Shown: positions 11,378 to 22,386 of the stretch, piece after piece
How the letters are laid out: every line of letters begins with the position of its first letter
Numbering within the stretch: the first letter of the stretch is position 1
Assembly: GCF_048544455.1 (NCBI RefSeq)
Contig: NC_133534.1
Span: 120,924,269 to 120,988,268 of the forward strand
Length of the DNA stretch: 64,000 nt
From: Silene latifolia
Lineage: Eukaryota; Streptophyta; Magnoliopsida; Caryophyllales; Caryophyllaceae
Direction of reading: 5' to 3'
Notes under the pieces: generated by a model
The model's database searches: none
What the model was told of the DNA's origin: nothing
What the model saw: the letters and a program-made list of their open reading frames with translations, nothing else
Made by a program: the position numbers and the translations under genes

Positions 11378-13405
11378 ATGATGGCTCAAGACTTGACGTA
11401 TGGAGTATGCGGTGGATCTTTTAAGTATGACTATGGGTGTGGGGAGCTTGAGGAGTAAGTCAACACAAACCTACCTTATTATTCATATAATAGAAATCCT
11501 AACTACTACCCCAATTTTTCCCACCAAAATTACCACAACCAATATCAACAACAACCACCCACCCAAAATTCACTTTGCAACCAATTCCAAATGCCACAAT
11601 ATGAGCACTTTGACACCCACCCACAACAAAAAGATGAGCTCAACTTTGACATTCAAGATATGGTTCTCCAAATGATGGGAGACCAACAAAATTTCTTCCC
11701 TCAAATTCTAGAGGAGAGCCAAAATAGGAACAATGTTCTCCAAAGCATTGTTACCCATGGTGAGGAGTTGGCAATTCGAATTGCCCAAATGAAAGCAACC
11801 CAAAAAAACACTCCCCACCAATCCTTGAGCATTGAACATGAATGTGAATTTGAGGCAATGACCTTTGATGAAGAAGATGTGAAGTGGGAAGAGCCAATCT
11901 CCTTGAGCTCTAGTGAGTATGAAAGTGTGGTATTTTATGAGGAAGATATGAGGTTGAGTAAGCCAAATACTCTTAACCTTTGTGTGTAACGCCCCGAAAA
12001 ACAAGCAGGTAGCTCAAAATAGCTCTTTTATTAATATTAGACATCAGCTGAATTACAAGGGCGTCACCGCCGTATTCCCCCTTCGGAGAATACAAGGTTA
12101 AACAATTAAAATAAATAAACTATTAAATCTTAAAACTATTTACAACTTATACTTATTATCCTCTATAAAGTCAAATCCTCACACTTGACCTTCCCCGATA
12201 CTTGTACCTGAAAAAGAGTGAGAGTAACGGAATCAGCCAACCACAGGCTGAGTATGACTCCAGTTCCCTACACCGGCCTTATGCCATATCCTTTATTCAG
12301 TAGAATTCTCCTTATTACCATATATCATCCAATAAAATAACTTACCAAAATACATCATTCCATGCCCGGAATCAACCCGGTATCCCAAAAACATTATATG
12401 ACTAGCATACCAACAGGATATATATTCATATGACACTACTAACGGTATACCATTACTGAAGAGATATAGACATTACCTTTTTTCTCATGGGCCAACGCCC
12501 TAGAGCTAATGCTCCCTTTTTAATATGGGCCAACGCCCTGGAGCCAACGTCTATAGTACCAACGTTGCTCCCTTGTATGAAGCCAACGCTCCTACTGTGT
12601 ACACAGTTTTTATTCCCATGTAATGTCATCTCAAACCAATAATCGTATCCCGAATGCTATAATTGGCCAATTATGCAATATGACAACAGTAACCTTATCA
12701 GAGTAAGATATTCATAAGACGGTAACTAATATAACATGTGAGCAGTACAACAATCATAAGATGAAATTAACAATACAATAAAACTAATATTCCCGATCTC
12801 TTCCCATGATTTGAAAATATGGCTTTTCATTTCCCCGTATTAAGCCCTCCGTTTCTCTACCTTTGATCATTTGTATAAGGTCTAGATGAGTCACGTTATT
12901 CTACGTGGAGGTAATACTTGTGAGCATATTAGATCTATTTTATACCCTCATGAGGTATGATTTCGGGACCCTTTGTCGATATAAGTAATTGTTTAGCCTT
13001 GTATTCTCCGAAAGGGGGAATACGGCGGTGACGCCCATGTTTTTCCGCTGCTGTCTATTATTAATAAAAGGGCTATTTTGAGCTGCCTGCTTGATCTTCG
13101 GGGCGTTACATTGTGAGTATGAGGGTGTGTCATTTAAAGTGAATGTTGAGGTGTTGGAGAAAGAGTTGGTTAAGAGGAGTGAAGCCCCCATTTATGATTC
13201 TTATGGAGATAGCAATGATGACAAGCATATGGAAGAAGCTTATGCGGAATATGTGTCATGCAATGAAGAAGAGGAATGGAGTTGTGAGATTGCCTTACTT
13301 GAGGAGCCCATCCTTGAGAAGTTTGAGGTATGCTTCCATGAAGAAGATGAATTCCTCTTTCCTATTGACCATGAAGACTTTTCGCACCCACCATGGAACC
13401 TATGA
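11378..13405 (+). pseudogene. Element A ORF1, unknown acidic protein, interrupted
   Basis: Reading frame starting at 11378 (MMAQDLTYGVC), with a TAA near 11456, continuing in the same frame to 11984. It then resumes after the fold-back insertion at 13116 and ends at 13405. Removing the insertion and one ttgtg duplication restores the frame at Leu-Cys-Glu-Tyr. The N-terminus is Asn/Gln/Tyr-rich; the rest is strongly acidic (Glu/Asp runs). No known domain is recognised. It begins about 135 nt after the primer site, where gag would be expected. An acidic ORF in the same position follows the primer site of element C (59132). Confidence 0.6.
11985..13110. mobile_element. Fold-back element with LTR-like ends
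   Basis: 1126 bp flanked by the 5-bp duplication ttgtg (11980-11984, 13111-13115). Its ends TGTAACGCCCCG...CGGGGCGTTACA open arms of about 120 bp that are imperfect inverted repeats of each other (about 11985-12108 against 12985-13110, including GGGCGTCACCGCCGTATTCC). TG...CA ends, a 5-bp duplication and the TGTAACRCCCC start resemble Tekay-type LTRs, but the long inverted arms do not. No ORF of interest. It interrupts ORF1 of element A. It may be a rearranged solo LTR or a new fold-back family. Confidence 0.75.
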
Positions 13406-13947
13406 TTATTGGAGATGATATGGTGGATCTTCTCCAAAAAGTCAAATCGTCATACAAAAGGTACTTGGTGGAAATGCTCAAGAACAAACTTGCAAATGAA
13501 CGTGCTTGTGGAGATTTGGCACGCACAATCTCAACTCCTAAGGCATCCGATCATCAATGTTATGAAAATTCTCCTTCTACCTTGGAAGGATTGAATAATC
13601 AAAGTGCTATCAACATCACCAAAATTGAAGGAGAAGGTGGTAAGTGGAAGTCTATGGATGAAAATGAACCATACTTCATACCTAGTGTTGAAAAGAATCA
13701 TGGGCTTGTTGATTTGAAGCATTGGGAAAGCTCTAGTGCCAAGGACAAGGTGAAAGAAAAGATATATGACAAACTTCTTTGGCCAAATTTCACGTTCAAA
13801 TGGAGCAACCCATACTTATGCTTATTTGGAGCTTGTTCACAAGCTTTTGATCTAATTCTAAGAGCCTTGAGTTCTATGGCCAAAGCAAAAGAACTTCAAC
13901 AATTCAAACTAGTTTGGTGGATTCCTATCTCAAACCACCATTTGTAA
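13393..13947 (+). CDS. Element A ORF2, unknown protein (184 aa)
   Basis: Opens at ATG 13393, overlapping the end of ORF1 in another frame, so ORF1 and ORF2 may once have been one frame. The first two thirds is charged (DDMVDLLQKVKSSYKRYLVEM). The C-terminus has a hydrophobic/aromatic stretch (NPYLCLFGACSQAFDLILRAL) and ends LVWWIPISNHHL. The nucleotide sequence around that end (TTTGGTGGA...CACCATTTG) is kept in element B near 22330-22360. No known domain recognised; it could be the decayed remnant of the Athila 3' ORF. Confidence 0.45.
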   Translation: MEPMIIGDDMVDLLQKVKSSYKRYLVEMLKNKLANERACGDLARTISTPKASDHQCYENSPSTLEGLNNQSAINITKIEGEGGKWKSMDENEPYFIPSVEKNHGLVDLKHWESSSAKDKVKEKIYDKLLWPNFTFKWSNPYLCLFGACSQAFDLILRALSSMAKAKELQQFKLVWWIPISNHHL

Positions 13948-15905
13948 GATACCCTTTACTTTGACTTTTCATTACATTTACACTTACATTTAGTTATATA
14001 CATATACATTTAGCTTGCATTTATATTATATTTCATATTACATTTACATTAGTTAGTTCATATAGTATAGTTGCATTGTAATATATCTCACATGATTCAT
14101 GTAGATAGTTGCATATAGACTAGAATTCATGCATAGTCACTAATGACCAATCCTATTCTTTTCTACACTAGAAATAGTGTTTAAATCGGTTTGGGGAGGT
14201 TTGATCATAGGTGACCATAGTTTAAAATCGTGCATCATATAGTATAGTTTAGATTGCGTTCATTTGTTATATATGTCATATAGAATTGCATTTAGTTAGA
14301 GCATGCATTCATTCATATCATATCATTGCATTTGTACTTCATTTCAAAAAAATCAAAAAATTCAAAAACATGTATTTCCTTTTTATTCCCACTCCACATG
14401 TACATTGAGGACAATGTCAAAAATAAAGTGGGGGATGGGAATTTATATTCCAAAAATGCATAAAAATTGAAAAATTGAAAAAATCAAAAACATGTTAATT
14501 TCCTTTTTAGTGTAGTCTTGTATATATTGTTGTATATATTGTGTTTGTTCACCCTTGTTCACATTGATTGACTACACCACATCCGAGACATGAGGATATT
14601 GAAGACCGCATGGTATAATCTTTCCAATCTCCTTTTTCCTCTTTATGTTAATGACTATGTGGCTTTATTTTGATTGATGCGGTATAAACAATGTGAACTT
14701 AGGATTGCATTTAGTTATTTGGCATACTAGTTGGTAGAATCATATGCATTAGATGTATAAATGTTAGTTGCATCATGGCATGTAGTTGCATGTTAGAAAA
14801 ATTTTGTGAAACCGTCTATTTGGGAAGCTTGACAAGTGTATATAAGGCCCTTGTAGATACTTTTTCTTCTTAAGACTTTGCTTGTTATAATACTTGTAAA
14901 ACATCCTAGGATGTGTCATACTAGTATCCTTTGACCCATGGATTAAGGCCTAGTCAAGAGTACCTTGTGGTGTGATAACTCCTTGGCTACCGTTTATTTC
15001 AAGGCGACCCTTGAAACCATGCAACCATCATTCATCCATGTTCTACCATATTTTGTCATCAAAGGAAAGGGCACAAAAAGAAATTGTTCAAAAATTTGAG
15101 TTCAAGAAAAGAAAAGAAAAGAAAAAGTTTGCAAATTGCATCAAAAGAAAAGAGGAGTAATAAAAATGAAAACTCCTATGCTTCAAATATAAGGCACCCT
15201 CACTACATATGGGGTGACTTTGAAAATGTTCAAAAGAAAATGCAAAAGTTGAAAGTTTTCAAGTATTGAAATGCCAAAAATCAAAAAAAGAAATGGCAAA
15301 AAGAAATGTTCTCAAAATGTATATGCCACAAGAAATTGGGGGGAAAAACAACAACAAAGCAAACTCCCACATGAAACTCAAATTAAAATGATCTCTTTAT
15401 CCATCGAATCCACTTTTGTGCATGGTAGAGAGTGGACGACCCTTCTTCTTGTCTAGGCAAGAGGAGGAATTCCGCGATCCTCCAGTGTTTCTAACACCAT
15501 AAGGAGTCTATTCTTGACAAAAGCATTTAACGATTGAGGACAAAGGTACCCTATCTTGACACAACTTGGAGGTGATTTATTGGTATCCTTCTAGGCTTAG
15601 TAGTTTGAAGAAATTGCATCTATGAAGGAGTGTGTACCCTTGAATAGCTACCCTTGTAGACAATTTCCGCCACTTAGATGAGGAAAGTGGCTATTCTTTT
15701 GTAGATGCATCCATTACTTGATTTTGTGTGCTTTAATGATTGGATGTGTCGCCATTTTGGCAAGCCCCACCTTGCCTTGTAAAAAGGCATCCTACCTCAT
15801 GGTTGTCTTGTTGTGAGCTGAAGAAGCGGAGTGAGACCCGCTAATTGTCTCACATCGGCTATATTAGTAGGATAGTTTAAATAAAGGTCTATTTTTTATC
15901 ACCTC
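13948..15905 (+). other. Element A 3' non-coding region
   Basis: About 2 kb, AT-rich, no credible gene. It contains GGTTTGGGGAGG near 14180; a hairpin ACATTG/CAATGT with loop AGGA (14402-14417) followed by a GTGGGGGATGGG tract; A/G-rich stretches at 15075-15350; and a block from 14873 onward that is shared with element B (24538-25584). Confidence 0.7.
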
Positions 15906-15943
15906 TTTACTCGGGACGAGTAAAGGTTCGGTTTGGGGATATT
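15906..15943 (+). promoter_or_regulatory. Element A polypurine tract with adjacent hairpin
   Basis: Perfect 8-bp stem TTTACTCG/CGAGTAAA with loop GGA (15906-15924), directly followed by 19 nt GGTTCGGTTTGGGGATATT and then the 3' LTR. Same geometry as TG1 and TG2, with a different stem sequence. Confidence 0.8.
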
Positions 15944-17842
15944 TGATGTGGCTCATAATTGCACACATTTCGTCCCCTAATTGAGCCCATTTTTTATACT
16001 AATATAACATTCCATAGCCATTTTATCCGTCAAATGCTTTCTATTTTGCTTTCCTAGTGCATTTTGTATGTTTTGTAGGAAAGAAGGTAATTAGGCGGAA
16101 ATTCCCGTCTTTCATGCATATTTGGAAGCTTGTTGATGATATTTGATGGACTAGTATGAAGAGGAGGCAATAATGATGACCAATGATTTAGGAATAAAGA
16201 GTAAATAGAAGGATCATATGGTTAAAAAGCAAGGATGACGAGAAGGAAGTCAACGCAAGAAGAAATTGCTCGGAACCAAACCAAGGGTTGCTCCTTTGGC
16301 TCTGAAATTATACTAGATGGAACGGCGTCAAAAAAACAAGTGCTCTAGGCTTTTGAATCACTCCAATAGGAGTCCGGATGAGAAAATGACGTCCGTTTTA
16401 CAATCCGAGGTCAAACAAAGAAGCTGTCCGCCAATCTGCTCGTCCCGAGACCCAATCCGCTCGTCTGCTACATGACGCTCATCCCCCCCCCCTCCAAATC
16501 CGCTCGTCAACTCCCCTAATAATCTGAGCATCCCGATGCCAAGACGCCCGTCTTTAAGCCTTGAAATACGCCCGTCCCGACCCCTTGGCCGCTCGGATTC
16601 CCTTCCAGTGCAACCGGCTTCTTCTTTCTCCATTCACGATGCGTATATTTTTCAAAGACTAGCTAAAAGGAGACTGGCATCTTTTCAAAGAGGACGATTC
16701 CCTACCCAACATTTAGCATTGTTATTTACTATTTTACCCTTGCTTAACTTAATGAATCCCTACTACAAATACCCCATTTGTAATAATCAAAAACCAAGCT
16801 ATCTTAACCAAGCTTCCACATTAGAAATTCCTCTTAGATTAGATTAGGAGTAGATTAGAATAGATTACTCTTTAATCTTTCCACAAATTACACATTAATC
16901 TTTCCTTAATTATTGTTCAAGTTTATTATTCAAGTTTATTATTGGGTAATTAGAAGATTATTGGGTTATTATTGGAGAATTGACAACTCTTCATCAATCA
17001 ATCAAGTTTCTTCTATTATTCTTTGCTTTATTATTTGGATCATCTTAAGTTGGTATAATTCTTTTACCCTTTACTCTTTATTGTTCATTTCTTCATTCTA
17101 TTATCATGTTTATACTTGTTGTGATGATTGACACCATTGATGACATGTTTCCCATGATAATGAATGAGTAGTCTCTTTAGCTAGGATTAGTGGGTAATTA
17201 AGGGAAACCAACATGGGATTAATCATGCTTAATCTAATATGTTTTCATAATTAAATTGCTTGCTTGTTGTGATGTCAACCTATGCACATGTTATGTTTGA
17301 TGAAATGCTAAGCCTATGAATCCTTGCATTTACAACCATCTCTTATCTACTCAACTTGACTTGTAAGATATATACGAACTCGAGTCTTGTTAGACCATGC
17401 ATAGAACTGATTAGGAGGAAAGTAAGTCGACTTGTAGGTGTTGTACAATCTAATCGATTCGGCTCCGGGACCCAACTCTTCCTATGAACCGCAAGACATA
17501 AACCAACTCGGTTGCTTTACAACATTAATTGCTTGCAACTTTGTAAACATGTTTGCATGATCAACTCCCATGAATCCTCTATGACCCCATGATATCCTAG
17601 CACCTTTAATTACTTGTTTACACCCTTATTTGCTTTATTCTTGTTTTATTTTATTGCTTGCATTAGTCTAGAACACAACTACAAACCCAAACAAATTGTG
17701 ACACTAGCATAAATTAAGATAGATAAACTTACAACCCAAAGCACACCGTCCCATGGATCGACCTCGACTTACCGCTAACTAGTTGTTTGTTGAGTATTAT
17801 AAATGTGATTGATTGGGAGATCCGACGACATCACTCTCATCA
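15944..17842 (+). repeat. Element A 3' LTR
   Basis: 1899 bp, TGATGTG...CATCA, followed by the target duplication aactc at 17843-17847. It has visible substitutions relative to the 5' LTR, more than within TG1 or TG2, so A is older than the element nested in it. Confidence 0.92.
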
Positions 17843-18963
17843 AACTCCAACCCCGAAGCTAAACTAAGTACAAAAGTTCCTACTGAGACGGCAGCTACCT
17901 TAGACCCGTTTCCCATTCGGAGATCAACATCACCCTTGTTTAGCTTTCTTATGCTTTTTAGGCCCTGCAAGTGATTGCACAAATGAGAACCACAACTAGT
18001 ATCTAATACCTAAGTTGTATTTGAGGCATAATTTATGTCTATCATAAAAGATTCGGTTGAGAAATTACATGTCGGCTTCACAATGCCAGCTTTTATGTCA
18101 TCCAGGTATTTCGTGCAATTACGCCTCCAATGTCTCTTGTTATTACAATAATTACAAGTATCTTTAAGAGGATTACCCTTTATAGGTTTAGGCTTGGTAG
18201 AGCAATTCGCAATTGCTTTACCTTTATTGCCCTCCACCTGAAAGGCCTTCTTACCAGCGTCCCTCTTAAACTGCTTCTTCCCCTTCACGTTAATTGCAAG
18301 CACATCTTTCCTTGTACTCCCACTCAATCCCATGTCCTTCTCTGCTTGCACAAGCAGAGAATGGAGCTCATGTAAACTATTTCTCATGTTTGTCATATTA
18401 TAATTTACCCTAAATTGGGTAAATCATTTGACGTGAGAGAGAGAGTGGAGCACTCGGTCCACCACTAGTTCGTCGGGGATTTTACATCCCAACCCCTCTA
18501 AAGTTTCCACGTACTCAATTATTTTAAGTACGTGTGAACTTACAGGTTGACCATCTTTGAGGTTAGCCTCAAAGAAACGAATTGCGGTGTCATACTGAAT
18601 TATCCTCGGGGCTTGAGAAAACATAGTAGAAAGCCTCCAGAATACTTCATGTGCATCGCGAAACTTGACACATTGCCTTTGTAAAGCAGGATCCATTGAA
18701 AAAATCAAAACATTTTTAATTGCAGCGGATTCCTTTTGATAATTTGAAAAAGCCTCCCTTACATTGGCAGTGGCCCTAGTACTAGGCGAAGGGGGAGAGG
18801 GATCGACAAGGTAGCGTAATTTGCCATCACCTGCGGCAGCTAATCGAAGTTGTTCCTCCCAATCTTTAAAATTACTACCGTCGGCTTTTAATACATATTT
18901 GTCCATAAAAGAACGTAGCCATGAATATCTAGCTATGGTGACGGTTTCACTAGTAGAAGTCAT
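17843..18963 (-). pseudogene. Ty1/copia element F, gag and protease
   Basis: Starts at 18963 (MTSTSETVTIARY). A copia-type gag core follows (NFKDWEEQLR ... SAAIKNVLIFSMDP ... APRIIQYDTA ... GCKIPDELVVDRVLHSL), then a zinc knuckle CNYCNNKRHWRRNC (CX2CX4HX4C, near 18110-18150) and the protease active site LDTSCGSH near 17990. TGA at 18424-18426 and TAG near 18010 interrupt one continuous frame, so it is a pseudogene. The frame carries on at 903 on the far side of element A. The gag is clearly homologous to that of element E (56868). Confidence 0.9.
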
Positions 18964-20893
18964 CGTGATTACTACAAAGGAAATAAAGGAAAGATTAACA
19001 TTTATCGTCTAAAAATTGTTTTTAACTTGTGAAACTATTTTAACAAGTTCCCATTTATATAATGATCTCCCACTGAATTATATAACTGATTCCAAGATCC
19101 AATTTTATATAAACACGGGCACGGTGGACCGATTCAACCCATATTTATATAAATTTGTGAGTCAACATTTTGACTGATTCTACTACTAGAACTCTTGGTT
19201 GACGGATTTTTTTAAAATCTATCTTTTAGCCCCAGAATAAATATGGGCACGGTGGACCGATTCAACCCATATTTATCCCGTTGAGTCCAACGAATTTTCA
19301 CGCGTAATAACTTTTAGTACCCTACATACCCAACGTAAAAAGAGTGTACCTCGGTGATCCGAACCTACCTCTAATGAAGAAGGGATTCATAGGTGCTATT
19401 ATTTGGTAAGGCTTAATCTCAATTTTAAACAAATGTGAGAGATGTTATCAATTTAATTGTCTATCACCTTTAAGTGAACAAATTTAGTGAATGCTAGACG
19501 ATTAAATTGATAACAACAAAAACAAAACATGTAGTGACGATTTGGCATGAATGCAAAAATGTAAACAAGTAAGTCCTAATATGGCCACCTAATTAATCTA
19601 ATTACCTAAAATTATTACATATCGGAAACCAATTCCCTGGTCCCTTGAATCTTCATAAATTGACCTCCTTCTTTAGGATTTCGGAACGCCTTTCCGAAAA
19701 CACTGTCTTCATGAAAACTCCGTCTTTAGATGCTTCATCTAATTACTTATAATTAAATTACATAACAATACTCTATTATACAATTTGTAATAAAATTAAA
19801 AACTATTAATTAATTACAAATTAGGCGAAACGAAATCGCAATTAATTACAAAACAAGTCGATATTCCCTTACATTACGGGAAATACCAAGTTCTACCTAT
19901 GGCCATATTAGGAAAAATTACATAATTATAATGCTAAAAAAAAAACATTCATCCAAATGAATAATAAAATGCATTATGGAAAATTACATGCCAAATCGTC
20001 TAACTTACCAACAACGATCAATTGAGCTTGTTTTGACGGCATTTTTACAAATAAAAATTCATAATCAATTCTTAAAAAAATTTTAAGACTTACTCATCAT
20101 ACTAATCTAGTCTAATATCAAAATAATTATTCTCAACAATTATCTTGAATTTATATGGGAATTTAAAACACAATTGTGACAAAAATGATATAATAATTCA
20201 CAATTATCATACAAAAATTCCATTTAATTTAAAAATTTATGGAAAAATAAATTTCAAAGCCATGAACATTCTGGTCTTACACCAAAAATTCCATGCAAGT
20301 GAAAATTTTTGTTTTTAAAATTTATTTAAAACGATTTCACAATTTAATCGGTAAAGCGACAATTTTTACGATTTAATTCTAAATCAAACCATAAAAATTA
20401 AAATGACTTAAAATAAAATTTTGTACATTTTGGAACAATTTCCAGGAGATAAAAATACAAAAATTTCGAGCCGTAAAATTAAATCAATATTTATTTGCAA
20501 AATAATCATTATTTACTAATTTTTATCAAATAAAAATCAATAAACTACCTAAATTAATCACATTAATTTAAAGTTTCTATATTTCTCACAAATAGAACAT
20601 TCATTTGGTTTTTTATAAATAAATATGCATAAAATTAACATGCAATCAATTTTAATCAACTCTTAATTAATTTTAATGCATTTTTACTCAATTTAATGCC
20701 ATTTTAAGCTATAAAAAATGGAAAAATTTAACAAAAATAAAATTTTCGTCCCATATCATCCTAAGACCAGATTATTTTCATGCAATACCATATTATGTGA
20801 TAAAAATAATTTTAGTAACATATTATCAATTTTATTAATTTATCTCAGAAATTACTAAAATCGTCTTAAGACAACATGCATGTATTTAACAAT
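18964..20893 (-). other. Copia element F long 5' leader
   Basis: 1.9 kb of AT-rich DNA between primer site and gag. No coding seen. A block CGGAACGCCTTTCCGAA near 19682 is also found in the leader of element E (56130). Such a long leader is unusual for copia elements. Confidence 0.7.
19117..19276. repeat. Direct repeat of 32 bp in the F leader
   Basis: Two identical copies beginning GGGCACGGTGGACCGATTCA and ending CATATTTAT, at 19117-19148 and 19245-19276, 128 bp apart. Confidence 0.85.
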
Positions 20894-20905
20894 GCTCTGA
20901 TACCA
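20894..20905 (-). promoter_or_regulatory. Copia F primer-binding site (tRNA-iMet)
   Basis: Minus strand TGGTATCAGAGC, two bases inside the 5' LTR; complementary to the 3' end of initiator tRNA-Met, the usual copia primer. Confidence 0.9.
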
Positions 20906-20907
20906 CT

Positions 20908-22190
20908 TGTTAGTTATTTAGACCAAATTAATACTCATCTTATGATATCAAAATTACAAGTTAATTTTTGTGGTCTAAATCTACATGAATGCAAAGAAAA
21001 GTATTAAAGAGATGGTATAAAACCATCTTAAGACAAAAATTCCTTACATTGTTATAAGGCAAAATGGGCACAACTCAAGGACTCCTTCCTTGAAGTTGTT
21101 CTTGAGCTAATGCAGTAAGGATGATCCTCCAACACCTTAATTACCAAAGTAGGTAATCTCCTAAGGTGGCACCCAAGATTAACCCAAAATACTACTAAAA
21201 TACTAACTAGGTAAATGTAGTAGTAACCTTGTTTATTTGTATTTTTGATGTACTACTTATATTATTACTTTGATAATATTATTAGTTTATTTTATATGTG
21301 TTTTAAATGTTTTAAGATGAACAAAATAAGAAGAAAAATGGTCTTTAAAAACTCCAAGTGAACCTTCCAAAATAACAAGAAAAGACCAATTTTTCTTCCA
21401 ATTTTTCCAACAACAAAAAATGGTGGAGTTTAGTGGTATTTATAGGCAATTTGGGGGGGACAATTATGAGTGGAAAATGCCACCAAATTAACACTTGTAA
21501 TTCCCTAAAAAATCAGTCCATATGGACCATTTTGGGTCCATTTCGATTTTCGACATTTGCCCCACAAATGCTTATAAATCTTATATTTAATAATCTTACA
21601 TAATTAAATATTAATTTTATTATTTAACACTTAAATAATACAAATTAACTACCAATGACTACTTAACTATTAAGTGGTCATAAGACTATTTTATCAACAT
21701 ACAATGTGTCAATATTATCCCACTTAGCTAATTTTACGACCTCTTATAAAATTAAATAGCTAATTAATTCCACCTCAAAACATATACACATATCGTATTA
21801 AATTAATTAATTAACTATTAATTAATAAATTCTAATAATTTATTATTTAAATATCACATAATTAAATAATAAATCTCCTTGTCCCGAGTTCGTAACCCGT
21901 CATCAAATAATACATTTATGTGACTAACTAAAAGTCAAATAATAAAAGGAATTAATTATCTCGTATCTCATACAAATAATTAATTTATTCTATTTGGGCG
22001 TCATCGTATATGTGTGACCTAAAGGGATCAGCTGATCACTGCCGTCACACGACATCAATGTCAAACTCTAGTCAGCCAATCATTACCGATTAACGATGAC
22101 CAGCTGACAAATAAATAAATAAATCCCTGATATTCCTTTTACGAGATTTAATATGTAAACGCACTCATTGTGGAGGACGTTACTCCAACA
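20908..22190 (-). repeat. Copia F 5' LTR
   Basis: 1283 bp. The minus strand opens TGTTGGAGTAACGTCCTCC and ends TAACTAACA. It is homologous to the element E LTR (53498-54771), including a shared TTAATCGGTAATGATTGGCT block and a GATCAGCTGATC palindrome. The other LTR lies left of the window. Confidence 0.85.
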
Positions 22191-22386
22191 ACACTACACA
22201 TCAATAAACATATAAGTCCCTCCCTCACTTTCTCTCAAAATGATAATCTTGATCAAAGCATAAAAATATAAATCCAAAATTGACAAAAATGCAATACAAT
22301 AAGTAAAATGCAAGTTAAGGGGTTAGGATATTTACAAATGGTGGTTTAGGGATGACTCCACCAAACTCTCATTCATGTATGAGATG

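Larger units (their letters stand above)
904..17842 (+). mobile_element. Element A: defective Athila-like LTR retrotransposon
   Basis: Ends TGATGTG...CATCA, flanked by the 5-bp duplication aactc (899-903 and 17843-17847). The two LTRs are about 1.9 kb each and clearly homologous. A tRNA-Asp-type primer site follows the 5' LTR and a polypurine tract precedes the 3' LTR. The internal region holds two unrecognised acidic ORFs and no gag, protease, RT, RNase H or integrase. It is interrupted by TG1 (1438-9853) within the 5' LTR and by a fold-back element (11985-13110) within ORF1. Without these insertions it is about 7.4 kb. It is inserted in copia element F. Confidence 0.9.

Noticed and set aside
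16358..16633. Minus ORFs in the A and B/C LTRs (also 25807-26163 and 57507-57824)
   Set aside because: They cover the CCGAGCG motif clusters, are not kept at equal length between LTR copies, and lie on the strand opposite to the element.
20910..22190. Functional host gene in the AT-rich region around copia F
   Set aside because: All sequence is explained by LTR and leader; no exon-like ORF is present.
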